NCBI GenBank assembly: GCA_030835405.1
Contig: JAURPG010000004.1
Span: 1 to 45,372 of the forward strand
Length of the DNA stretch: 45,372 nucleotides
From: Gammaproteobacteria bacterium
GTDB taxonomy: Bacteria; Pseudomonadota; Gammaproteobacteria; Eutrophobiales; Eutrophobiaceae
Direction of reading: 5' to 3'
The translations under genes were made by a program, and so were the position numbers. Shown here in pieces: positions 37,571-45,372 of this stretch; the stretch's first letter is position 1, and each line of letters starts with the position of its first letter. Under the pieces are notes generated by a model. That model saw only the letters and a list, made by a program, of their open reading frames with translations. It was not told the origin of the DNA and made no database searches.

Positions 37571-40297
37571 TTATTTAGATTGTTCTACCATGTCTGCCAG
37601 ACGTTTCCCCAGGATATAACTGATATTAAAATTGAGCTTGGCGACAATATTAGGAAAGTATTTCAGGTCCTTTTGTAATCTCTCATAATCGAATTTCAAT
37701 GCGGTCAAATCTGATTTTGCCCTTACATCAGCCGTTCGCTGGGTCTCACGGATATAACCAATTTCACCAAAAATCTGTCCACACCCCAACGTGGCCAAGA
37801 CATTATCCTGGCCATCATCACGGCGAATCACATCTGCCTCACCACTAAGTATTAGAAACATACTTCGTCCAGCGGTGTCCTGTTCTATTAAGAGTTCCCC
37901 CGCCTTGAACTCATGCAATTCAGAAATCAATATGGCCTTACGACGTTGATAGTCCGTCATGTTATGAAACAAGATACAGTTATCCAGGGAATCTTCGTCC
38001 AGTGACATGGCTAGTATCTGGTAGAGGCCCACCAGCCTTATCCTAGACATCAGGATCGGGGTAATTAACAGATTAGTCAGTATTGACAGTAATATAGTGG
38101 CTGTGATTAATGCACCGAATTGGGCAACCACGGTAAATTCTGACAGGGTGAGAATACTGAATCCCACTGAAAGGGCTATGGTGGATATTATCATGGAGGG
38201 GGCCACTTCATTTACGGCCGCATTGACTGCGCCGATAAAGTCTGATGACTTTCGACAATGTTCAATATAGCGGGTCAACAAGTGTATAGTACCGTCCACG
38301 GCCAGTGCCACAGCGATCACGCCCACCATCGCCGTACCAGGATTGAGAGGAATATTTAATAATCCCATTACCCCAAACATTATGATCACAGGCACAACAG
38401 CAGGTATCAATGCGATCACACCACCTTTATAAGAAGTGAATAAAATAGAGACAATAATAAAAATCAACGTTACCAGTATCGCAAAACTGTTCACCTGGGC
38501 ATGTTTCAGGTTTTCTGCGGCCTGATGCACCATGAGGTTTTTCCCCACTACTGTTGAGACCAGTTCAGCACCAGCAAACTGACTAACAACCCCCTCAAGT
38601 TCGCTGATATAGTCATTTAACAGTCTTGAATCATTAATATTATGCCTGACAATAATATTGGCCCGACTGTAATCCTGGCTGACATAATTCTCCAATTCAG
38701 ACCGGTGAAATAGCACCAGGTACTGGGCAACCAGTTGACGTGAACGGGGTAACGGCAGGCCCGGTTGTTCACCCTGAATCTCCTTGTGAACATACTTAAG
38801 AAGGTCCGAAAGTGATCGGCTGCTATCAAATACTTCCTGCTCTCGGACAAAATTCTGAATCAAAGACAACTTTTCTATGTTTCTGGGTTCGAGAAATGCC
38901 TTTTCAGAATTGGATGCCAGGGTGATAAAAAATGAATGTACACCAGATAAATCCTCGTGTAAGCGTTCATGGTCCTGCATTAATTCCTGATTGTCAGAGA
39001 AAAATAACAGTGGATCATTGGTCACGTAGAAAGTTGATGCATGGTAAAAGAAATAACCGCTGGCGATAAGAGTAAAAATTAAAACCACCCCGGCAAATCT
39101 ACCATGGGAATAACTGTAAGTTAAAATAAACTTGCCGGGATAACTGCCTTCTTCATCATTATTATTAACAAACCTGCCAGATGAGCGCTGATATATTCTT
39201 AATAAATCCGGTATCACTAATATAGATATTATTCCATGCACCAACATGGCAAATGTTGAGGCAATCGCAAAATCACGAATAATCCCAATTTCATTAAAAA
39301 CATTACTGGCAAATGCAATGGTGATAATTGAAATGGCCAACAGGAATGACAAGCCGGATTTTCTGGATATTTTTTTGATGATGTCTTCATGCGACAGGCC
39401 CGAATACTTCCTTAACCTTTTTAAATATGCAATTACAAGATGCATGGTGGTAAAAGCAGAAACAATAATGATCAGCAGGGGCAAAATAGTACTTAAAATA
39501 TTGATCGGCAAACCAAACCAGCCCTGCAAGCCAAACGTCCAAACTATGGCAATGGTTGAGGTGATAATTGGAATCACCGCTGCAAGCACGCTCCTCACGA
39601 AGATTAATATTAACACCAGTACCACCAGTGCAGACAGTGGACCAAGCAATATAAAGTCTTCCGCCAGCTGCGTTTTAAGCTCGTAGTTAAGTCTGGGTGT
39701 GCCTATTTGAATAAGATCCTGAAAATCTCCCCTGACCTTATCGAGTTCCGTTTCGATATCCTGATATATTTGCTCTTGAATATTCTGTGTTGCAACCTCA
39801 TCTTCCAGGGAGACGACTATAGCTGAGACCCGGCCATTGTCCGCAAAAAATGTATCAATAAAAAGTTGGTTTTGTAAAATTAAATTTCGAAGTGATGAAA
39901 TATCCAGCTCGTCATTCAACTCCCTATTTATAACCAGGCCAGACTCCAGCTCATTATCGACACGTTGCAATGTCCTTAGAGTAAACAGGCTTGATACAGA
40001 CTTCACCCCATCAACCTGTTCCAATGCGCTATGTAATCTATTTATAATCTGAAGTTTATCTAATGACCAGATATTCTCAGCTTCAATAAAGACATATACA
40101 TTTTCATCAGTGCCGAATTCTTCCAGTACCCGCTGATAGGCGAGTCTATCAGGGTCACTTGATGCGATAAGACTGTCCAGTCCGGTGTCGATGGGAATAT
40201 TCGGGATACCCGATCCCAGCAACAGGGTCAACGCAATAATGCTCAGCCAGACCAGTTGTCGATAACAGCTACCGAATAAATACAGAGCCTGCAGCAT
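37571..40297 (-). CDS. MMPL/RND-type transporter fused to a cyclic-nucleotide-binding domain
   Basis: A 908-residue inner-membrane protein. A first transmembrane helix (about 14-34) is followed by a large periplasmic domain (to about 215), a five- to six-helix cluster, a second periplasmic domain (about 420-600), and a second helix cluster to about 760 with VALAVDGTIHLLTRYIEH. The C-terminal 112 residues (from about 797) form a CRP-like cNMP-binding domain: FKAGELLIEQDTAGRSMF, then phosphate-binding cassette FGEIG (843-847) with the RTA Arg at 854. Last gene of the pqiABC unit; its ATG overlaps the preceding stop by one base (TAATG). Substrate is probably lipid or hydrophobic molecules, by family. 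Confidence 0.88.
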   Translation of the reverse strand: MLQALYLFGSCYRQLVWLSIIALTLLLGSGIPNIPIDTGLDSLIASSDPDRLAYQRVLEEFGTDENVYVFIEAENIWSLDKLQIINRLHSALEQVDGVKSVSSLFTLRTLQRVDNELESGLVINRELNDELDISSLRNLILQNQLFIDTFFADNGRVSAIVVSLEDEVATQNIQEQIYQDIETELDKVRGDFQDLIQIGTPRLNYELKTQLAEDFILLGPLSALVVLVLILIFVRSVLAAVIPIITSTIAIVWTFGLQGWFGLPINILSTILPLLIIIVSAFTTMHLVIAYLKRLRKYSGLSHEDIIKKISRKSGLSFLLAISIITIAFASNVFNEIGIIRDFAIASTFAMLVHGIISILVIPDLLRIYQRSSGRFVNNNDEEGSYPGKFILTYSYSHGRFAGVVLIFTLIASGYFFYHASTFYVTNDPLLFFSDNQELMQDHERLHEDLSGVHSFFITLASNSEKAFLEPRNIEKLSLIQNFVREQEVFDSSRSLSDLLKYVHKEIQGEQPGLPLPRSRQLVAQYLVLFHRSELENYVSQDYSRANIIVRHNINDSRLLNDYISELEGVVSQFAGAELVSTVVGKNLMVHQAAENLKHAQVNSFAILVTLIFIIVSILFTSYKGGVIALIPAVVPVIIMFGVMGLLNIPLNPGTAMVGVIAVALAVDGTIHLLTRYIEHCRKSSDFIGAVNAAVNEVAPSMIISTIALSVGFSILTLSEFTVVAQFGALITATILLSILTNLLITPILMSRIRLVGLYQILAMSLDEDSLDNCILFHNMTDYQRRKAILISELHEFKAGELLIEQDTAGRSMFLILSGEADVIRRDDGQDNVLATLGCGQIFGEIGYIRETQRTADVRAKSDLTALKFDYERLQKDLKYFPNIVAKLNFNISYILGKRLADMVEQSK

Positions 40298-41214
40298 TAT
40301 TTATGACCTCGATTTTGCGGAACTTTGACAATGGATTCATCAAAAGTATTTAAATTGGCGTCGATCAGTTCTGACTCAAGTTGTTCTTCTTCTGTGGGAC
40401 TTAAATCCAAAGGGGGTTTATTTTCGAACATCCAGTTTGCAGTAAATACTTTATTGGAAACAATACTACTGGATACCACTCTTTTATTTACTTTAATCAA
40501 GGTGCTATGGAGTTTTCTTCTGTCTATCATATAAAGCATGGCAGCATTTAGTACATTTTCAGAATTTTTATTTAAGTCATGCGTAGACAATTGTTTAATG
40601 ATCTTGCCATGTTGATCGTAAAAAATTGTTCGCGTGATAAACATATCATCCTGACAGACTTGGTGGGTCATTATCGGCAGAGAATCGTCCGAATTCTCAG
40701 CGTTTTCATAGACATCTATAACATAGTAATTAACCTCAGTTATTTTCCGGTCGGCCTGACGTACATATTCATAATTATCATTAAATATAAAACTGATCTG
40801 GCTGAGACTAAAATCCATGCCAAATAAACCTTCATTGTCATTCCATAAGCTCAGATGTTTTAACAACTCCCCGCTTGCAGGCAAATACAGATAGACCTTA
40901 GGCTCTGAGTCCATAACCTGTTCAACCAGAATGGCAACCCCTTCATATTCTTCAGGCTTATCAAAAACCAGCAAAAACTTAATCACATTATTATCTGAAA
41001 TGCGGGTAAATTTTCTTAACTGTCTGGTATCTCTGTGTCCCGATTGATCAGTTAGAATGGCAGAGATTTCTTCGTATACATATCGTTCAGCCTTCAGATT
41101 ATTTTTCACCGCATCCATAATATCCAGCGCGGTCAATTCCACCTCTCCCTGCGCGATAGCAGAGCTGGTAGTCAGCAGACTGACAAGTAACATTGACCAT
41201 TTAAACAGTTGCAT
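40297..41214 (-). CDS. LolA-like outer-membrane lipoprotein-sorting protein
   Basis: A 305-residue periplasmic protein with a signal peptide (cleavage near AIA-QGE, 22). The mature part resembles the LolA-like/outer membrane lipoprotein-sorting family (Pfam LolA_like) that is often paired with MMPL transporters: LTALDIMDAVKNNL near the start, DKPEEYEGVAILVE, LYLPASGELLKHL, then GMDFSLSQISFI. Such proteins have a concave hydrophobic beta-sheet for a lipid chain. It directly precedes the MMPL transporter (1-base overlap) and follows pqiC by 7 bases, so it is a likely soluble partner moving lipid between membranes. Confidence 0.82.
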   Translation of the reverse strand: MQLFKWSMLLVSLLTTSSAIAQGEVELTALDIMDAVKNNLKAERYVYEEISAILTDQSGHRDTRQLRKFTRISDNNVIKFLLVFDKPEEYEGVAILVEQVMDSEPKVYLYLPASGELLKHLSLWNDNEGLFGMDFSLSQISFIFNDNYEYVRQADRKITEVNYYVIDVYENAENSDDSLPIMTHQVCQDDMFITRTIFYDQHGKIIKQLSTHDLNKNSENVLNAAMLYMIDRRKLHSTLIKVNKRVVSSSIVSNKVFTANWMFENKPPLDLSPTEEEQLESELIDANLNTFDESIVKVPQNRGHK

Positions 41215-41221
41215 GCCTTAT

Positions 41222-41824
41222 TTACTCCCTGGGTATACTTTCCGCAACCAATTGAGCAAATTCCCCATAAAGTTCTCTCATGGCCAATACAATATTTTCA
41301 TAGTCCTCCATGACATATGTCTGATTACTGGTTAAAGAGGTGCTATGGGTGCTGATCTGCCCTTGATGATGGTTATCAAGGACCTGCCACATGGCGATCA
41401 ATGACACATAGCCATCATAATTACGTTCAAACTGTTCAATGTGAATTTGCAGGCGATAATCTGCGTTGGATAATGTGCGATTGATGGGCGTGCCAACATC
41501 ATTGGTCCCCAATAAACTGGAAAGGTTTTGCGCCATTGTCCGTAACAGGTTTTTCCGAAAATTGTCTCCCCATTGGTTATTTTCAGATAAATACAGCTGA
41601 TTTGAATTTCCCCGACTGATGATATTAAATCTTTCCAAGTACTGCGGAATATTGACATCCATAATTTCAATGACCAACTCGGAATCGTCACGGTTATCCG
41701 CAGTAAAATCCATGGGGTCAATCATAAAATAACGTATTGAGTTACTACTACCAGCACATCCTGTTAGTACACATATTATGTAAACTACCAATAAATGATT
41801 TTTATTTTTCATTATTCTTTCCAT
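41222..41824 (-). CDS. pqiC: PqiC-type lipoprotein (ABC-type transport auxiliary family)
   Basis: A 200-residue outer-membrane lipoprotein with lipobox LTGC (Cys22). The first mature motif IRYFMIDP is the usual start of the PqiC/ABC-type auxiliary lipoprotein family; the following pattern VIEIMDVNIPQYLER matches the family's VxV..PxxLdR motif. GGAG lies seven bases before the ATG at 41824. It starts 2 bases after pqiB. In E. coli PqiC forms a ring at the outer membrane around the PqiB tunnel. Confidence 0.88.
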   Translation of the reverse strand: MERIMKNKNHLLVVYIICVLTGCAGSSNSIRYFMIDPMDFTADNRDDSELVIEIMDVNIPQYLERFNIISRGNSNQLYLSENNQWGDNFRKNLLRTMAQNLSSLLGTNDVGTPINRTLSNADYRLQIHIEQFERNYDGYVSLIAMWQVLDNHHQGQISTHSTSLTSNQTYVMEDYENIVLAMRELYGEFAQLVAESIPRE

Positions 41825-41826
41825 AA

Positions 41827-43473
41827 CTATTCTCCGTCTCCATCCCGGCCAAATAACAGAGATTGGGGATTTCTTTCCAGGATCTCAACTAATGCCCTGA
41901 TGGAACGCGCTGTTTCTTCCAGTTCACTGGTTAATTGAATGACGTTATATTGCATGGGGGAATTGGGCTCGAGTATGTTGTTGGTTAAATCCAGCGTGGT
42001 ACGCAGATTTTGTAATACATCTCGCCCGGCAATAATGGTCTCATCGAGATTTGCCTCATCGACTGAACGTAATATATTCTTAAATGATTCCATGGATGCT
42101 TCCAGGTTAACCAGTGAGGCCTGGATCGCCGGTGAATTAAACAAGGAATTGGTTCCTTCCAGAGTCCCCAGCAATTCCCGGCCGATATCTTCCAGATTGA
42201 TAGTATCCAGTCGTGAGACAAAAGCCTCCAGTGAATTGGTAATGGACTCAATACTCGCAGAAGACACAGTAGGCATCTCCGGCACGGAATCATTGACGGC
42301 CACCAGTTCCATTGGCGCATCCGGGTTCATGATCAATTCGACATAGAGCTGACCTGTAATGAGACTGCCTAACTGCAAGCGTGCCCTTAAACCATTATGT
42401 ATCAGGTTAGAAATGGTGTCTTCTGAATCTGACAATCCGGTTTCATCCCTGAAAGCAATTCGCTCAGGTTCAATCTCAATTAACACCGGAATTAGAAAAC
42501 TTTGATCTTCACTATCATATTCCAGTCTGAAATCCAGGACTGAACCCACCTGTATCCCCCTGAACTCCACCGGTGCCCCTGGGCTCAAGCCCCGAACCGA
42601 ACTATCAAAGTAAGCAACGTAACTAATTTTACGGGTATACGCATTCTCATCCATGTCGCTGTAGCTGTTATGTAAAGTATAGACCAGGCCCTGTATATCC
42701 GTTGTTGTCTGCTCCAATGTCTCGGGGGTATCGAAGGTTATACCTCCAAAAATCATGCTTTTTACTGATTCAGTACGGACATTAACGCCGTTGGCAGAAA
42801 CGTCTACCTCCAAACCGCTAACATTCCAGAAACGGGTATTGCCCTGTACAAGCTGGTCAAAGGGATCATTTACAAAGATATGGATATAAACGCTTTCCCT
42901 GTCATTTGCCAACTCATACCCCAGGACCTCACCTGCCTGAATACCCTTGTAGTACACCGGAGAGCCAATATCGATTGACCCAAGCTTTTCTGCCATTAAC
43001 ACCATCCGTTGGCCAATCGTTTCAGACAACACAACCGGGGGATTTTCCAGCCCGACAAAATGAAACTGTGGGGCACCCTGACCGGGTTCAACAGAGATAT
43101 AGGCACCGGATATTATGGTCTCCAATCCTGACACTCCACTAAGGCTCAATTGCGGCCTGACCACCCAGAACTGGGTATTGCGTCTGAGGAATGAATCCAT
43201 CCCCTGGTTAAATCGTGCGCTGAGAATAACATGTGAAAAATCTTCACTGAACTCCATCCCTTCAATTACGCCGATATTGACATTCTTATATTTAATTCGT
43301 GTAGTCCCTACTTCAATCCCATCGGCAGTCAGGAAGCTAACGGTAGCCACCGGACCTTGTTCAGAGATGGTCTTAATGATTAACCACCCCCCTACCAGGG
43401 CAGTAATAATGGGAATTACCCAGACCATGGAAATACCCGAGCGGTGTTCAATTTTTGGAGACGATATTTCCAT
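41827..43473 (-). CDS. pqiB: PqiB, MCE-domain tunnel protein
   Basis: A 548-residue protein, near the E. coli length. One N-terminal transmembrane helix (about 16-36) is followed by three MCE/MlaD domains: 45-140 (VATVSFLTADGIEVGTTRIKYK), 160-225 (GSIDIGSPVYYKGIQAGEVLG) and 285-375 (SVRGLSPGAPVEFRGIQVGSVL). A long helical C-terminal region (about 400-530) should form the needle. Hexamers of such proteins make a lipid tunnel across the periplasm. Its ATG shares one base with the pqiA stop (TAATG). Confidence 0.94.
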   Translation of the reverse strand: MEISSPKIEHRSGISMVWVIPIITALVGGWLIIKTISEQGPVATVSFLTADGIEVGTTRIKYKNVNIGVIEGMEFSEDFSHVILSARFNQGMDSFLRRNTQFWVVRPQLSLSGVSGLETIISGAYISVEPGQGAPQFHFVGLENPPVVLSETIGQRMVLMAEKLGSIDIGSPVYYKGIQAGEVLGYELANDRESVYIHIFVNDPFDQLVQGNTRFWNVSGLEVDVSANGVNVRTESVKSMIFGGITFDTPETLEQTTTDIQGLVYTLHNSYSDMDENAYTRKISYVAYFDSSVRGLSPGAPVEFRGIQVGSVLDFRLEYDSEDQSFLIPVLIEIEPERIAFRDETGLSDSEDTISNLIHNGLRARLQLGSLITGQLYVELIMNPDAPMELVAVNDSVPEMPTVSSASIESITNSLEAFVSRLDTINLEDIGRELLGTLEGTNSLFNSPAIQASLVNLEASMESFKNILRSVDEANLDETIIAGRDVLQNLRTTLDLTNNILEPNSPMQYNVIQLTSELEETARSIRALVEILERNPQSLLFGRDGDGE

Positions 43474-44705
43474 TACTCACTCACCCTGTTGTCATCTTGT
43501 GGGTTTGCACCATCCCAGATGAGCCGTGGGTCAAAACTGTGTGCAGCAAACATGGTTACCACGACAACTCCTGCAAAAAAAGATGCGCCTATCCCCGGTC
43601 GTATGGTGGACAAGACATCGAGGCTGACCAGCGCCGAGAGAATACCCACCAGAAAAATGTCCACCATGGACCATGCGCCAACAGTTTCAGTAATGCGGTA
43701 AAGGACAGTCCTGTCTTTGGGCCGCCATTTAGAACCGTTTTGTACTGAGACTAACAGAAATACGAGGATCATCAATTTCATGACGGGAATGACGATACTG
43801 GCCACAAAGACAATCATGGCCAGCCCCCACATACCCCCTTCGATAAGATGTAATACTCCACTCATGATAGTACTGGGCTCACCCTGACCAAAACGAATAA
43901 CGGTCATGACCGGATAAAGATTTGCCGGAATAATCAGGATGGTCGCAGTCATTACCAATGCCCATGTCCTGGTAATACTGTCTACCTTTCTACGGTGAAT
44001 GGGGGCTTCACACCGGGGGCATTCTTCCAGTCCTGGTTTCGCACAGGTAAACATTCCACAGGTGTGACAATTCATCAGGCGTTCCGGTTCAGATAAATCC
44101 GGTGATTGATAGTCAAAATGCTCCCATATCGCTTCAGGATCAAAATTGGCACGGGCCGCGGCAAAGGCCACCAGCAGCCCCACCAGGGCATATAGTGATG
44201 GTCCGGCAATGACATTGGCCAGATCTTGAAGTTTTACAATGGAAATTAAGACACCAAGCATAAAAACACTCACCAGGCTCCAGGGATTAATGGCTTCTAC
44301 CAGCCTGAAAACCAGGCCCATGGCCGGTGGTACCATACCCAGTCTCAGCGGTATCAACAAATACAACATACCGATAATACTAATAAACGGAAATCCAATG
44401 CTGGTAAAAAAAATCAGGATAGCCAAATCAGGCATCCCCATCTGGTACATGGCCAGTCCACCTGAAAGTAATATATTTTCTTCCACCCGACCACCAAGCT
44501 CCAGGGACAGGAACGGATAAACATTGGCGAGGATGAATAACATCAGTGCAGTCAGGTACAGGGCAATACCACGGTCAAGGCTGTTTTGCACATGCCGATA
44601 AAGTTCAGAACCACACTGCGTACAACTGGCCTTACCCGAGCCCGCGATAGGTTCATAGTGGTATAACTGGTCACATTCGTGACACGCGATAATTTTCCCC
44701 TTCAT
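43473..44705 (-). CDS. pqiA: PqiA, paraquat-inducible membrane protein A
   Basis: About 410 residues, close to the E. coli PqiA length. Two repeated halves each start with a Cys4 zinc-ribbon: CHECDQLYHYEP..CTQCGSEL and CHTCGMFTCAKPG..CPRCEAPI, followed by four transmembrane segments each. Conserved stretches YLTALMLFILANVYPFLSLEL and WALVMTATILIIPANLYPVMT match. ATG at 44705 is preferred; a GTG four codons upstream (44717) is the alternative. First gene of the operon, so its promoter should lie in 44706-44839, where I see no clear one. Confidence 0.93.
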   Translation of the reverse strand: MKGKIIACHECDQLYHYEPIAGSGKASCTQCGSELYRHVQNSLDRGIALYLTALMLFILANVYPFLSLELGGRVEENILLSGGLAMYQMGMPDLAILIFFTSIGFPFISIIGMLYLLIPLRLGMVPPAMGLVFRLVEAINPWSLVSVFMLGVLISIVKLQDLANVIAGPSLYALVGLLVAFAAARANFDPEAIWEHFDYQSPDLSEPERLMNCHTCGMFTCAKPGLEECPRCEAPIHRRKVDSITRTWALVMTATILIIPANLYPVMTVIRFGQGEPSTIMSGVLHLIEGGMWGLAMIVFVASIVIPVMKLMILVFLLVSVQNGSKWRPKDRTVLYRITETVGAWSMVDIFLVGILSALVSLDVLSTIRPGIGASFFAGVVVVTMFAAHSFDPRLIWDGANPQDDNRVSE

Positions 44706-44839
44706 GTTCAATGACACAACACAATCCCGATATTTTTGTTGTTATATTGATATCTTCCCCAAAATCAAATTCTGCCCACCCAGACACAAAAAGCCAAGCA
44801 GTTTAAGTGGATTTTCTGGGTTAAAATCGCTGAGAATGA

Positions 44840-45372
44840 CTATTCTGTGGGGTCTTGCCTGAGGTTAAACAGCCAGATCCCGCTGATAATGATGAGCAAG
44901 CCAAAAAAGTGGTACCAACTGATGACTTCATCAATAAAGATATATGCTAAGATAGCCGTGAGTATAGGAACCAGATTGAGGAACAATCCAGCCCGGTTTG
45001 CCCCAACCATTTCAATGCCCCTGTTCCAGCACATATAAGACAATACTGATGGAAAAATCGCAATAACAATCAGACCGGAGATGACACGATGATTTAGCTG
45101 TATATATTGTCCCTGTATAAATTCAATTAAAAATAATGGGAACGAGACTAATGCACCAAACAAGATCAGAATTGAAAGTAAACTAAGCGGATGAATAGCT
45201 GGTTTTTTATGGAGTAAAACCGGATATAGTGCACCACAAAATACCGCCATCAACATCCACAGATCACCTCTGACAAACTCCAGTGTTGCGATACCTGTGG
45301 GGTCTCCCCTGAAAATTACAAAAATAACACCTGTAAAACAAATGACCATACCTATGACCTGAGGTCTACTGA
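44840..45372 (-). CDS. DMT-superfamily transporter (EamA family), 5' truncated by window edge
   Basis: The frame is open through the window end, with visible residues SRPQVIG before an internal Met at 45349, so the true start is outside. About 177 residues are seen: a short end of repeat one (GMVICFTGVIFVIFRGD) and a full second EamA repeat with MCWNRGIEMVGANRAGLFLNLVPILTAILAYIFIDE, typical of drug/metabolite exporters. It is not closely similar to the EamA protein at 16096. The 122-134 bases between its stop and pqiA contain nothing clear. Confidence 0.85.
   Translation of the reverse strand, partial: SRPQVIGMVICFTGVIFVIFRGDPTGIATLEFVRGDLWMLMAVFCGALYPVLLHKKPAIHPLSLLSILILFGALVSFPLFLIEFIQGQYIQLNHRVISGLIVIAIFPSVLSYMCWNRGIEMVGANRAGLFLNLVPILTAILAYIFIDEVISWYHFFGLLIIISGIWLFNLRQDPTE

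Noticed and set aside
44720-44839. Seven-base inverted arms (ACCCAGA/TCTGGGT) between pqiA and the last transporter
   Set aside because: Loop of about 30 bases and no T-run; too weak for a terminator or operator call.

Overview
This 45.4-kb window is dense, mid-GC bacterial chromosome. The gene content suggests an uncultured, probably aerobic gammaproteobacterium. Evidence includes LeuC and LeuD close to the E. coli type, TrhO, a YajG-like lipoprotein, a complete pqiABC set, a CPA2/Kef-type antiporter, TRAP transport and ETF:quinone oxidoreductase. Many gene pairs overlap or meet end to end within a few bases. No rRNA, tRNA, CRISPR array, insertion sequence or phage gene was found. Exact lineage cannot be read from this sequence.

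Layout. (a) 1-3382: a truncated ketopantoate reductase-like gene overlaps an SDR epimerase. A CDP-alcohol phosphatidyltransferase and a small membrane protein follow. Between them lies a composite palindromic intergenic repeat (2060-2263). (b) 3577-8294: leuC-leuD-cimA on the plus strand and leuB facing them. The third gene matches the Leptospira citramalate synthase type, including the pyruvate-pocket residues, so the block can supply the isoleucine precursor from pyruvate. (c) 8553-16011: a lipoprotein amidohydrolase, two exported methyltransferase-fold proteins, a YajG-like lipoprotein, a CPXCG protein, a GST, trhO and a cation/proton antiporter. (d) 16096-17914: an EamA-family exporter preceded by a promoter, 33-codon ORF and intrinsic terminator arrangement that looks like an attenuator, and a DsbA-family protein.

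(e) 17928-26744 is the metabolic core. It holds a three-part TRAP dicarboxylate transporter, a mesaconyl/itaconyl-CoA hydratase-type hotdog protein, a CaiB/BaiF CoA-transferase, an acyl-CoA dehydrogenase with a relocated catalytic Glu, ETF:ubiquinone oxidoreductase, and a divergent CitE-type lyase. About 4-9 kb further on lie etfBA, an MmgE/PrpD protein and a class I fumarase. Read together this is a candidate route for uptake and breakdown of C5 dicarboxylates (methylsuccinate, mesaconate, itaconate) to acetyl-CoA and pyruvate, with electrons passed through ETF to the quinone pool. The substrate assignment is inference.

(f) 26750-37119: periplasmic asparaginase, an exported unknown protein, an exported TPR protein, etfBA, MmgE/PrpD-fumarase, an alpha/beta hydrolase lacking its nucleophile Ser, and a Tat-exported DUF1552/HXXSHH protein. 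(g) 37571-44705 is a tight five-gene operon: pqiA-pqiB-pqiC, a LolA-like periplasmic protein, and an MMPL/RND transporter fused to a cyclic-nucleotide-binding domain. It is a candidate envelope lipid-trafficking system with built-in nucleotide sensing. (h) The window ends inside a second EamA-family transporter gene.
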